NCBI RefSeq assembly: GCF_029223485.1
Contig: NZ_JARHTP010000011.1
Span: 310,001 to 374,000 of the forward strand
DNA from: Streptomyces coacervatus
Lineage (GTDB): Bacteria > Actinomycetota > Actinomycetes > Streptomycetales > Streptomycetaceae
Direction of reading: 5' to 3'
DNA length: 64,000 nt
Part shown: one piece after another, positions 39,026-47,858 of the stretch
Numbering within the stretch: the first letter of the stretch is position 1
Layout: every line of letters starts with the position of its first letter
Notes under the pieces: generated by a model
Seen by the model: only the letters and a program-made list of their open reading frames with translations
Told to the model about the DNA's origin: nothing
The model's database searches: none
Program-made: the position numbers and the translations under genes

Positions 39026-39885
39026 TGGGGGCGACCTGCCATCTTCTCGAGCCGGGCGATGCGCTCCGCCATCGGCGGGTGTGTCGAGAACATCTTCGAG
39101 AGTCCCTGACCCGGGCGGAAGGGGTTCGCGATCATCATATGACTCGCGGTCTCGATCCGCGGCTCGGGCGGCAACGGCAGCTGCTTGGTGCCCGCTTCGA
39201 GCTTGCGCAGCGCACTGGCGAGCGCGAGGGGGTCGCCGGTCAGCTGAGCGCCGGAGGCGTCGGCCTCGTACTCCCTGGAGCGGCTGATGGCCAGCTGGAT
39301 GAGGCTGGCCGCAAGCGGGCCAAGAATCATGATCATCAGCATGCCGAGGATGCCCGGGCCGTCGTCGTCGTTGGAGCGGCCGACCGGGATCAGCCAGGCG
39401 AAGTTGACCAGGAACATGATCACGGAGGCGAGGGCGCCGGCGACCGACGAGATGAGGATGTCGCGGTTGTAGACGTGACTGAGCTCGTGGCCGATGACGC
39501 CGCGCAGTTCGCGCTCGTCCAGGATGCGCAGGATGCCTTCCGTACAGCACACCGCGGCGTTGCGCGGGTTGCGGCCCGTCGCGAAGGCGTTGGGCGCTTC
39601 CGTCGGGGAGATGTACAGGCGTGGCATGGGCTGGCGGGCCTGGGTGGAGAGGTCGCGGACCATGCGGTAGAGGGACGGGGCCTCGAACTCGCTGACCGGG
39701 CGGGCGCGCATCGCGCGCAGCGCCAGTTTGTCGCTGTTCCAGTACGCGTACGCGTTCGTGCCCAGTGCGATCACAACCGCGACGACGAGCCCCATACGGC
39801 CGAAGAAGCTGCCGATGACGATGATGAGGGCGGACAGTCCTCCGAGGAGTACTGCGGTCCTTAGCCCGTTGTGCCGGCGGTGCAC
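39022..39885 (-). CDS. htpX: HtpX-type membrane metalloprotease
   Basis: 287 residues, M48B family; degrades misfolded membrane proteins. Two N-terminal TM helices, the zinc motif HELSH in GVIGHELSHVYNRDI, two further hydrophobic segments and SREYEADASGAQLTGDP with the third zinc ligand. FSTHPPMAERIARLE is the conserved C-terminal motif. GTG start at 39885. Operon with yccF. Confidence 0.93.
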   Translation of the reverse strand: MHRRHNGLRTAVLLGGLSALIIVIGSFFGRMGLVVAVVIALGTNAYAYWNSDKLALRAMRARPVSEFEAPSLYRMVRDLSTQARQPMPRLYISPTEAPNAFATGRNPRNAAVCCTEGILRILDERELRGVIGHELSHVYNRDILISSVAGALASVIMFLVNFAWLIPVGRSNDDDGPGILGMLMIMILGPLAASLIQLAISRSREYEADASGAQLTGDPLALASALRKLEAGTKQLPLPPEPRIETASHMMIANPFRPGQGLSKMFSTHPPMAERIARLEKMAGRPQ

Positions 39886-40078
39886 GGTACGCCCTCCAAG
39901 TCGTGCAGCAGGGGAACCCTTTGCTTGCTGATCTCCGGTGCCACTGGTGCCGTGGTGTCACGTCCAGTGGACCCTCCCGTACTGGTCAACGCCAGGCGGG
40001 GGCCACTAGTTCCCTTGTGCGTACGGCGGCGTGCGTGGGCCGTCCGGGTGATGGCCGCACCGAGCAGCCGACATCGGA

Positions 40079-41602
40079 TCAGAAAAGGGATGTGCCGGCG
40101 AAGCGCAGGACCAGCTGGGGTGCTCCGGAGAGGACGATGCCCAGGACGCCGGTGAGGGTGATCGCCGCGGTGAGGGGTGCCGGGAGACCGTGCTTGACGG
40201 GCTCGCCCTCGGGGGCGCGGAACAGCAGTGCCGTCCATTGGAGGTAGTAGAACAGGGCGATGACGACGTTGACGGCCATGACCACGGCCAGCCAGCCGAG
40301 TCCCGCGTCGACCGCCGCCGAGAACACGGTGACCTTGGCGAAGAGGCCGATGATGCCCGGGGGCAGTCCGGCCAGGCAGAGCAGGAAGAAGGCCAGCACA
40401 AGGGCGGCGAGGGGGTTGCTCGCGTAGAGGCCGCGGTAGTCCGAGATGCGGTTCGCGGACTTGGTACGGCCCACCAGTGCGGCCACCGCGAAGGCTCCGA
40501 GGTTCACGGCCGCGTACATGAGGGCGTAGGCAACGGTGGAGCCGATGGAGTGCTCGGCGTCGTCGGAGTAGGCGGCTGCGGCAATCGGCACGAGGAGGTA
40601 GCCGGCCTGGCCCACCGACGACCAGGCGAGAAGGCGAACCGCGCTGTACGCGCGCGTGGCCTGCTGGCGCAGGGCGCCGACGTTGCCGACGGTCATGGTG
40701 AGCGCGGCCAGGGCCGCGAGCGCGGGGCCCCAGACGTCGGCGTACGACGGGAAAGCGACGACCGTGACGAGGATCAGGCCGGAGAAGCCGACCGCCTTGC
40801 CGACGACCGAGAGGTAGGCGGCAATGGGCAGGGGTGCACCTACGTAGGTGTCCGGGACCCAGAAGTGGAAGGGCACGGCGGCCGTCTTGAAGGCGAAGCC
40901 GACGAGGGTGAGGACCACGCCGGTCTGGGCGAGCGTGTGGAACTGGCCGTCGACGTGCTGGATGCGGTCGGCGACCTGGGTGAGGTAGAGGGTGCCGGTG
41001 GAGGCGTACACGAAACTGACGCCCATGAGGCTGACGGCGGTGGCGGTGACCGACGACAGGAAGAACTTCAGGGCCGCTTCGGAGGACTTCTTGTCGCCGT
41101 GCCGGATGCCGACGAGGGCGAAGGCGGGCAGGGAGGCGACCTCCAGGGCGACGATCAGGGTCGCGAGGTCGCGGGAGGCGGGCAGGAGGGCGGCGCCGGC
41201 CGCGGAGGAGAGCAGCAGGAACCAGTACTCCCCTTCGGGGAGTTGTTTGTCTGCGTCCTTCAGGGCTGTCACGGACAGGAGGGCGGCAAGGAGGGCGCCG
41301 CCGAGGACCAGGAATTGGATGACCAGGGTGAAGCGGTCCGCCGTGTAGCTGCAGATGTGGGCGTGGCCGTTCAGGCAGAAGGTGGCGCGGTCGCCGTCCA
41401 GGAGGGGCAGCAACAGGAGCGCGGAGGCGGCGAGGCCGGCGACCGAGACCCAGCCGAGGAGTGCCTTCCTGGTGTCGTCGACAAACAGGTCGGCGACGAG
41501 GACGACGAGTCCGACGACCGCCGTGAGGGTGGGCGGCGCGATGGCTAGCCAGTCGACGGACTGGACGAGACTCGCGGCCAGCGGCTGGGCCAGGGAGCTC
41601 AT
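40079..41602 (-). CDS. nuoN: NADH-quinone oxidoreductase subunit N (second nuo cluster)
   Basis: 507 residues, about 14 TM helices, one of the three antiporter-like proton-pumping subunits of complex I. The charged residues needed for pumping are in LEVASLPAFALVG (Glu, TM5) and AFKTAAVPFHFWVPDTY (Lys, TM7). The ATG at 41602 overlaps the nuoM stop; the open frame further upstream runs through nuoM. Last gene of the cluster. It belongs to the partial set in S. coelicolor numbered nuo2 by position, not the complete 14-gene operon. Confidence 0.93.
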   Translation of the reverse strand: MSSLAQPLAASLVQSVDWLAIAPPTLTAVVGLVVLVADLFVDDTRKALLGWVSVAGLAASALLLLPLLDGDRATFCLNGHAHICSYTADRFTLVIQFLVLGGALLAALLSVTALKDADKQLPEGEYWFLLLSSAAGAALLPASRDLATLIVALEVASLPAFALVGIRHGDKKSSEAALKFFLSSVTATAVSLMGVSFVYASTGTLYLTQVADRIQHVDGQFHTLAQTGVVLTLVGFAFKTAAVPFHFWVPDTYVGAPLPIAAYLSVVGKAVGFSGLILVTVVAFPSYADVWGPALAALAALTMTVGNVGALRQQATRAYSAVRLLAWSSVGQAGYLLVPIAAAAYSDDAEHSIGSTVAYALMYAAVNLGAFAVAALVGRTKSANRISDYRGLYASNPLAALVLAFFLLCLAGLPPGIIGLFAKVTVFSAAVDAGLGWLAVVMAVNVVIALFYYLQWTALLFRAPEGEPVKHGLPAPLTAAITLTGVLGIVLSGAPQLVLRFAGTSLF

Positions 41603-43173
41603 CGGGTGCCTCCTGCGAGGAGCTGCTGCACGGCCGGGTCGGTCAGGCCGAGAAGGACCTTGGGCCACAGCCCGGCGACGACGGTGAGGGCGACGAGCGG
41701 GGTCCAGGCCGCGAACTCGTACGTGTGGACGTCGGCGAGCGTCGGGGCTTCCTGGGGTACGGCGCCCATGCAGACGCGGCGGACCACGACCAGCATGTAC
41801 GCGGCCGTGAGGAGGGTGCCGAAGGCCGCGATCGCCATGAAGGTGAGGAACGCAGGGCGGCTGAGATCGGCGGCGGGCTTGAAGGCGCCGAACAGCGCCA
41901 GCATCTCGCCCCAGAACCCGGCCAGGCCCGGCAGGCCGAGTGAGGCGACCGCGCCGAAGGCGAGCAGGCCGCCGAGGCGGGGAGCCTTGCCGTAGAGCGC
42001 CGCACCGGTCTCCTCGGCAAGGGTGTCGAGGTCGGTCGTGCCCGTTCGGTCCTTCAGCGCGCCGACGAGGAAGAAGAGGAGGCCGGTGATGAGGCCGTGG
42101 GCGATGTTGGCGAACAGGGCGCCGTTCACGCCGGTCGCAGTCATGGTCGAGATGCCGAGCAGGACGAAGCCCATGTGGCCGACGGAGGAGTAGGCGATGA
42201 GCCGCTTGAGGTCGCCCTTGGCGCCCTGCTTGGCGAGAGCCAGGCAGGCCAGGGATCCGTAGATGATCCCGACGACGGCGAAAGCGGCGAGGTAGGGCGC
42301 GAAGGTGTGGAATCCGTCCGGCGCGATGGGCAGGAGGATCCGGACGAACCCGTACGTACCCATCTTCAGCAGCACACCGGCCAGCAGGACCGAGCCGACG
42401 GTGGGTGCGGCGGTGTGGGCGTCGGGCAGCCAGCTGTGCAGCGGCCACATCGGAGTCTTGACCGCAAGCCCGATCCCGATCGCCAAAACGGCGATGACCT
42501 GGACGGATGCGGTCAGCGACCGGCCGTTGTCAGTGGCGAGTGCCACCATGTCGAATGTGCCGGCCTTGATCCCGATCAGGAGCAGGCCGAGCAGCATGAC
42601 GACCGAACCGAGCAGCGTGTAGAGGATGAACCGCCAGGCGGCCTGGGTCCGGCCCTCGCCGCCCCAGCGGGCGATGAGGAAGTACATCGGGACAAGGACC
42701 ATCTCGAACGCGAGGAAGAACAGCAGGAGATCGAGTACGGCGAAGCTCGCGAGGGTGCCGGACTCGAGGACCAGCAGTAGTGCGACAAAGGCCTTCGGGG
42801 TCGGGCCCGAGGGCATTTTGAAGTACGAGTAGAGCGCGCACAGGAAGGTCAGCAGTGCGGTCAGGACCAGAAGGGGGAGGGAGATGCCGTCGATGCCGAG
42901 GTGGATCCGCACGTCGAGTGCGGGGATCCAGCTGATGTCGGTCGTGGCCTGCATTTTCGACGGGTGGTCGTGGTCGAAGCCGAGCGCGAGGACGATCGCG
43001 GCGATGAGAACCGCGCCGGTCACGGTCACGCCGTGGCGGAGCACGGCCTGCTCGGGCGACTTCCCCTTGAGTCCGGGCGGGGCCGGCAGGAGAGCGGCGA
43101 CGGCGCCGAGGAGCGGGCCGACGACGACGAATGCCAGAAGGAACTGCATCACGGACTCGTTGATATCGATCAC
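41599..43173 (-). CDS. nuoM: NADH-quinone oxidoreductase subunit M
   Basis: 524 residues, antiporter-like subunit. FEMVLVPMYFLIARWGGEGRTQAA (TM5 Glu), KTPMWPLHSWLPDAHTAAPT (TM7-TM8) and GFVLLGISTMTATG are typical. GTG start at 43173 (VIDINESVMQFLL), with an alternative ATG at 43149. It begins 6 bases after the nuoL stop and overlaps nuoN by 4 bases. Confidence 0.93.
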   Translation of the reverse strand: MIDINESVMQFLLAFVVVGPLLGAVAALLPAPPGLKGKSPEQAVLRHGVTVTGAVLIAAIVLALGFDHDHPSKMQATTDISWIPALDVRIHLGIDGISLPLLVLTALLTFLCALYSYFKMPSGPTPKAFVALLLVLESGTLASFAVLDLLLFFLAFEMVLVPMYFLIARWGGEGRTQAAWRFILYTLLGSVVMLLGLLLIGIKAGTFDMVALATDNGRSLTASVQVIAVLAIGIGLAVKTPMWPLHSWLPDAHTAAPTVGSVLLAGVLLKMGTYGFVRILLPIAPDGFHTFAPYLAAFAVVGIIYGSLACLALAKQGAKGDLKRLIAYSSVGHMGFVLLGISTMTATGVNGALFANIAHGLITGLLFFLVGALKDRTGTTDLDTLAEETGAALYGKAPRLGGLLAFGAVASLGLPGLAGFWGEMLALFGAFKPAADLSRPAFLTFMAIAAFGTLLTAAYMLVVVRRVCMGAVPQEAPTLADVHTYEFAAWTPLVALTVVAGLWPKVLLGLTDPAVQQLLAGGTR

Positions 43174-43179
43174 GCCTGC

Positions 43180-45171
43180 TCACACTCCCGTGGCGACGAG
43201 AAGGGCGGCGACCGCCAGGACGACGGTGCCGGCGAGCAGCGCGCTCACATAGGTCTGCACATTGCCGGTCTGGGCGCGCCGTACGGCGGCTCCCAGAAGA
43301 CGGGGTAGGGCGCCCGCACCGCGTACGTAGGTCTCGACGACCTCGCGGTCCAGGAACCGGACGAGACTCGCTCCGGCCTGGACCGGGCGGACGAAAAGGG
43401 CCGCGTACACGGCGTCGACGTGGAAGCCGACGGCCGCGTGTCGGTACAGCGGGCCGAGCAGCAGTCGCCCCGGGTCCGTCAGGTCGGGCGCTGAGGCGAC
43501 GCCGCCGTACGCGGGTGCGTGGCCGGCGATGGCCTCGGCCTCGACAAGTCCGGCGCCGCCCTCGGGGTGGGCCGCGACCGCGCCGAGTGGGACACGGGCT
43601 GCGACGGCGGTTGTGTGGCGCCAGGCCGCGTAGGTGAGGATGCCGCCGACCAGGGCAAGGCCCGTGCCGAGTACGGAGGTGGTGAGGGTCGGGGTGAGGT
43701 CACGGCCGTCGAACCAGTCGGGCAGCGAGCGGTAGGCGAGCCCGCCCAGCGCCAGGGACGGGACGGCGAGCACCCAGAGCACGACGGTCATGGTCAGCGG
43801 CTGGCGGCCGTGGTCGGGGGCCTCGGCACCCCGGCCGCGGAAAGCCAGCAGCCACAGGCGCATCGCGTACGCCGCGGTGAGTACGGCGGTGAGCAGGCCG
43901 GCGACCAGGGTGATCCAGCCTGCAGCGACGGGGGCGAGCTGCGTGTGGCCGGTGGCGGCGTGCTCGGCGGCGAGGACGGACTCCTTGGAGAAGAAGCCGC
44001 TGAACGGCGGGATCGCGGCGAGCGCGAGGAGCGCCACGGTCATCGTCCAGTAGGCGTCGGGGACGCGGTCGCGCAGGCCCCGCATGCGGGACATGGCGGC
44101 CAGCGAGTTGGTGCCCGCGGCGTGGATGATCACGCCGGCCGCGAGGAACAGCAGCGCTTTGAAGGCGCCGTGGGACAGGAGGTGGAAGACGGCGGCTCCG
44201 CGATCGCCGACGGCGAGGGCGCCGGTCATGTAGCCGAGCTGGCCGATCGTCGAGTAGGCGAGGACGCGCTTGATGTCGTCCTGAGCGAGCGCGGCGAGAC
44301 CCGAGCCGACCATGGTGACGGCGGCCATGACGGCGAGGACCACCATCGCGGCCTGGGAGGCCTCGAAGACCGGGAGGAGACGGGCGATGAAGTAGACGCC
44401 GGCGGCGACCATCGTCGCGGCGTGGATCAGCGCGGAGACGGGTGTCGGGCCCGCCATCGCGTCGGGAAGCCAGGTGTGCAGCGGGAACTGCGCCGACTTG
44501 CCCGCCACGCCCGCCAGAAGCAGCAGGGCGACCAGTGTCGGGTGGTGGAGTCCGCCGCTCGCGACCGTGCCGAGGACCTTCGTGATGCGGAAGGAACCGG
44601 CGTCGGTGGCCAGCGCGAACAGGCCGATGAGGAAGGGGACGTCACCGAGCTTGGTCACCAGGAAGGCCTTGATGGAGGCGGCGCGGGCCTCCGGGGTCTC
44701 CCAGTAGTGGCCGACCAGGAAGTACGAGCAGATACCCATGATCTCCCAGCCGACCAGCAGCACGATCAGGTCGCCGGAGTAGACGACGAGCAGCATCGCG
44801 GAGGTGAAGAGGGAGACGAGGGCGGCGTACGAGGGGTAGCGCGGGTCGTCGCGCAGGTAGCCCGTCGAGTAGATCTGCACGCAGGAGGCGACGACGCCGA
44901 CCAGGATGGCGACGAGGGCGGCGAAGCCGTCGATGTGCAGGGCGAGTTCGATGGGGACCGAGCCGGTGGGCGTGAGCTCGGTGGCGGCGTCGATCGCCTG
45001 GCCGCCGCCCTGGCGCACGGCGACCAGCACGGCCAGCACGAGGGAGGCGAGGGCCGGCACGACTGCGAGCGGGCGGACGAAGCCGGGGGCCGTACGGCCC
45101 AGGAGCAGGCCGGCCGCCGCGCCCAGGAACGGCAGGAGGGGGACGAGGACGGCGAGGGTGGTCGTGGTCAC
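43180..45171 (-). CDS. nuoL: NADH-quinone oxidoreductase subunit L
   Basis: 663 residues, the largest antiporter-like subunit, about 16 TM helices with the lateral helix at the C-terminal end. LLVGWEIMGICSYFLVGHYW (TM5), SAQFPLHTWLPDAMAGPTPVSALIHAATMV (TM7-8) and AFKALLFLAAGVIIHA are present. GTG at 45171 overlaps the nuoK stop. Confidence 0.94.
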   Translation of the reverse strand: MTTTTLAVLVPLLPFLGAAAGLLLGRTAPGFVRPLAVVPALASLVLAVLVAVRQGGGQAIDAATELTPTGSVPIELALHIDGFAALVAILVGVVASCVQIYSTGYLRDDPRYPSYAALVSLFTSAMLLVVYSGDLIVLLVGWEIMGICSYFLVGHYWETPEARAASIKAFLVTKLGDVPFLIGLFALATDAGSFRITKVLGTVASGGLHHPTLVALLLLAGVAGKSAQFPLHTWLPDAMAGPTPVSALIHAATMVAAGVYFIARLLPVFEASQAAMVVLAVMAAVTMVGSGLAALAQDDIKRVLAYSTIGQLGYMTGALAVGDRGAAVFHLLSHGAFKALLFLAAGVIIHAAGTNSLAAMSRMRGLRDRVPDAYWTMTVALLALAAIPPFSGFFSKESVLAAEHAATGHTQLAPVAAGWITLVAGLLTAVLTAAYAMRLWLLAFRGRGAEAPDHGRQPLTMTVVLWVLAVPSLALGGLAYRSLPDWFDGRDLTPTLTTSVLGTGLALVGGILTYAAWRHTTAVAARVPLGAVAAHPEGGAGLVEAEAIAGHAPAYGGVASAPDLTDPGRLLLGPLYRHAAVGFHVDAVYAALFVRPVQAGASLVRFLDREVVETYVRGAGALPRLLGAAVRRAQTGNVQTYVSALLAGTVVLAVAALLVATGV

Positions 45172-45557
45172 GCGGCGGCCTCAGCCTTTCCGGTCTCTTC
45201 CGCCGTCAGGGCGTCGCCGTCGGGGCCGTCGCTCTCATGGCCCTCGGCGCTGTCGCGGAGCTTGTCGATGTCCGAGGTGCCGCGGTTGCGATAGACGGCA
45301 AGGACGATCGCCAGGCCGATGCCGATCTCGGCGGCGGCGATGGCGATGGTGAACAGGGTCAGGGCCTGGCCGGAGTGCAGGGTGTCCTGGGCTGCCTTGC
45401 TGAGCCAGACGTCGAAGGCGACGAGGTTGAGGTTGACGGCGTTGAGCATCAGCTCGACGGACATGAGGACCAGGATCGCGTTGCGGCGGGCGAGGACGCC
45501 GTACAGGCCGGTGCAGAAGAGGAGGGCGGAGAGTACGGCGGGATAGGCGAGGTGCAT
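45168..45557 (-). CDS. nuoK: NADH-quinone oxidoreductase subunit K
   Basis: 129 residues; three TM helices. MSVELMLNAVNLNLVAF and IAIAAAEIGIGLAIVLAVYR hold the two buried glutamates of the proton path. It has a charged C-terminal extension of about 30 residues (SDIDKLRDSAEGHESDGPDGD...) not found in most NuoK. Starts one base from the nuoJ stop. Confidence 0.94.
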   Translation of the reverse strand: MHLAYPAVLSALLFCTGLYGVLARRNAILVLMSVELMLNAVNLNLVAFDVWLSKAAQDTLHSGQALTLFTIAIAAAEIGIGLAIVLAVYRNRGTSDIDKLRDSAEGHESDGPDGDALTAEETGKAEAAA

Positions 45558-46291
45558 CAGCGGGCGCCTTCCTGCTCGGCCTGAGAAGTTCCCTCGTTCA
45601 GCCTGTTTCCTTCGATCGGGTGATTACGGGAATCCGGGGCGGATGGGGAACTACCGGTCACGGCTCGGGAGTTCACAGGGGGAGAGCTCATCTCCGCCTT
45701 CGCCTTGCGGGACAGGACGATCGCGCCGACCAGGGCGGCGAGGAGGAGGACGGAGAGGGCCTCGAAGGGGAGGACCCAGTTCTGGAAAAGGCTCGCTCCG
45801 GTGACGGCGGTGGAGCCGGCAGCCGGGCCGTCCAGGTCGATCCAGGTCGTGCGGAAGGCGTCGACGACGACCCAGACCAGAGCAGCGGCCGCGGCGACGG
45901 CCACGGTGAGGGCGGCCCAGCGGTTGCCGGAGTCGGCGTCCGGGGAGCGGCCGATGGGGGCCTTGGTGAGCATCAGACCGAACAGAAGGAGCACGACGAC
46001 GGAACCCACGTAGATCAGGACCTGCACCCAGGCGATGAATTCTGCGGTGAGCAGGAGGTATTCGACGGCGAGGCCACCGAGGGTCACCACTAGCCACAGG
46101 GCGGCGTGCACCAGCTGCCGGGTGGTGACGGTGACGAGGCCGGCGCCGAAGGTGGCCAGGCCGACAAGGAGGAAGGCGATCTCGACGCCGGTCGGGGAGA
46201 GGAAGCCGTGGGTGTCTGCGGCGGCCGTGGTCGCCGTGGCATGTGCCGCTGTGGCATGTGCCGCCGCCGCGGTGGCTGCGATGAGGGTCAC
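45557..46291 (-). CDS. nuoJ: NADH-quinone oxidoreductase subunit J
   Basis: 244 residues; five TM helices including AEFIAWVQVLIYVGSVVVLLLFGLML. It has an Ala/His/Thr-rich N-terminal stretch (AAAAHATAAHATATTAA) and a Ser/Pro-rich C-terminal tail (about 40 residues). GTG at 46291 overlaps the nuoI stop (GTGA). Confidence 0.92.
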   Translation of the reverse strand: MTLIAATAAAAHATAAHATATTAAADTHGFLSPTGVEIAFLLVGLATFGAGLVTVTTRQLVHAALWLVVTLGGLAVEYLLLTAEFIAWVQVLIYVGSVVVLLLFGLMLTKAPIGRSPDADSGNRWAALTVAVAAAAALVWVVVDAFRTTWIDLDGPAAGSTAVTGASLFQNWVLPFEALSVLLLAALVGAIVLSRKAKAEMSSPPVNSRAVTGSSPSAPDSRNHPIEGNRLNEGTSQAEQEGAR

Positions 46292-46890
46292 GACGCGCCT
46301 TCCCCGGGTTCGTTCAGCTGGGTCGGTGCGGCGGGCTCGGTCTGCGCGGCCGCGAGTTTCTCCGCCGTCTTGCGGGCGGCGGCGATCTCCTTCGGTTCCT
46401 CCGCACCGGGGTCGAGGGCGGGCGGGGCCGGGACCGTCCACATCCACTCGCGGAGCTTGTCGCGTTCGTGGGTGAGTTCGTGGATGTCGGTCTCGGCGTA
46501 CTCGAACTCCGGGGACCAGAACAGGGCGTCGAAAGGACAGACCTCGATGCAGATACCGCAGTACATGCACAGCGAGAAGTCGATGGCGAAGCGGTCGAGG
46601 ACGTTGCGGCTGCGTTCGCGGCCGCCGGGGGCGGCGGGCGGAACCGTCTCCTTGTGGGAGTCGATGTAGATGCACCAGTCCGGGCACTCCCGGGCGCAGA
46701 GCATGCAGACCGTGCAGTTCTCCTCGAACAGGCCGATGACGCCGCGGGTGCGGGGCGGCAGGTCAGGCTGGACGTCCGGGTACTGCTCGGTGACGGTCTT
46801 CCGCATCATCGTGCGCAGGGTGACCGCAAGGCCCTTGGCCAGGCCGGAGCCGGGGATGCGGGACCGGGTGGGCGGAAGCGGCTCGGCCAT
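46288..46890 (-). CDS. nuoI: NADH-quinone oxidoreductase subunit I (2x[4Fe-4S])
   Basis: 200 residues. Two ferredoxin motifs, CTVCMLCARECPDWCI and CMYCGICIEVCPFDAL, carry clusters N6a and N6b. N-terminal amphipathic part for docking to NuoH, and an Ala/Glu/Pro-rich C-terminal tail. ATG 46890 overlaps the nuoH stop (TGATG). As the ferredoxin-like entry of a complex without the NADH module, NuoI could accept electrons directly. Confidence 0.94.
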   Translation of the reverse strand: MAEPLPPTRSRIPGSGLAKGLAVTLRTMMRKTVTEQYPDVQPDLPPRTRGVIGLFEENCTVCMLCARECPDWCIYIDSHKETVPPAAPGGRERSRNVLDRFAIDFSLCMYCGICIEVCPFDALFWSPEFEYAETDIHELTHERDKLREWMWTVPAPPALDPGAEEPKEIAAARKTAEKLAAAQTEPAAPTQLNEPGEGAS

Positions 46891-47858
46891 CAGGAGATCA
46901 CCACCTTGACGATGCCGGTGAGGGCGATCTGAGCGAGGGAGAGGGGAACGAGGAGGGTCCAGGAGAGTTTCTGGAGCTGGTCCTCGCGCAGGCGGGGATA
47001 GGTGACGCGGAGCCAGATCACGAGGAAGGCGAGGACGGCCGTCTTCAGCAGGGTCCAGACCCAGCCGAGGCCGTCGGCACCCCAGGGGCCGTGCCAGCCG
47101 CCCAGGAAGAGGACGGTGGTCAGGCCGCACAGGACGATGATTCCGGCGTACTCGGCGAGGAGGAACAGGGCGAAACGCAGGCCGGTGTACTCGGTGTAGG
47201 CGCCGAAGATGATCTCCGAGTCGGCGACGGGCATGTCGAAGGGCGGGCGCTGGAGTTCGGCGAGGCCGGCGACGAAGAAGACGATCGCGCCGACGATCTG
47301 CCAGGGCAGCCACCACCAGTGGAAGGCGTCCAGGATGCCGGGGAGGGAGACCGTGCCGGCCGCCATGGCGACGGAGGCGGCGGTGAGAAGCATCGGGAGT
47401 TCGTAGGCGAGGAGCTGCGCGGCGGTGCGGAGGCCGCCGAGGAGGGAGAACTTGTTGGCGGAGGCCCAGCCGGCCATGAGGGAGCCGAGAACGCCGACAC
47501 CCATCACCGCGAGGACGAAGAAGATGCCCGCGTCCAGGACCTGGCCGACGGCGCCCTCGCCGGGGCCGATGGGGATGGCGAGGAGGACCAGGAGGTACGG
47601 GAGGAGGGCCACGGCGGGGGCGAGCTGGAAGATACGGCGGTCGGCGCCCGCCGGGACGACGTCTTCCTTCTGCGCGAACTTCACGCCGTCGGCGACGAGT
47701 TGGGCCCAGCCGTGGAAGCCGCCGGCGTACATCGGGCCGAGGCGGCCCTGCATGTGGGCCATGACCTTGTGCTCGGTCTGACCGACGATCAGGGGGAAGG
47801 TGAGGAAGACGACGAAGACGACCAGGAGTCGCAGGGCGACGTCTACGGCGTCGGTCAC
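46890..47858 (-). CDS. nuoH: NADH-quinone oxidoreductase subunit H
   Basis: 322 residues; eight TM helices. QTEHKVMAHMQGRLGP, FAELQRPPFD-like (VAGLAELQRPPFDMPVADSEI) and AYTEYTGLRFALFLLAEYAG with the quinone-site acidic residues are present. The quinone cavity normally also needs NuoD, which is missing from this cluster. ATG 47858 overlaps the nuoC stop by 4 bases. Confidence 0.94.
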   Translation of the reverse strand: MTDAVDVALRLLVVFVVFLTFPLIVGQTEHKVMAHMQGRLGPMYAGGFHGWAQLVADGVKFAQKEDVVPAGADRRIFQLAPAVALLPYLLVLLAIPIGPGEGAVGQVLDAGIFFVLAVMGVGVLGSLMAGWASANKFSLLGGLRTAAQLLAYELPMLLTAASVAMAAGTVSLPGILDAFHWWWLPWQIVGAIVFFVAGLAELQRPPFDMPVADSEIIFGAYTEYTGLRFALFLLAEYAGIIVLCGLTTVLFLGGWHGPWGADGLGWVWTLLKTAVLAFLVIWLRVTYPRLREDQLQKLSWTLLVPLSLAQIALTGIVKVVIS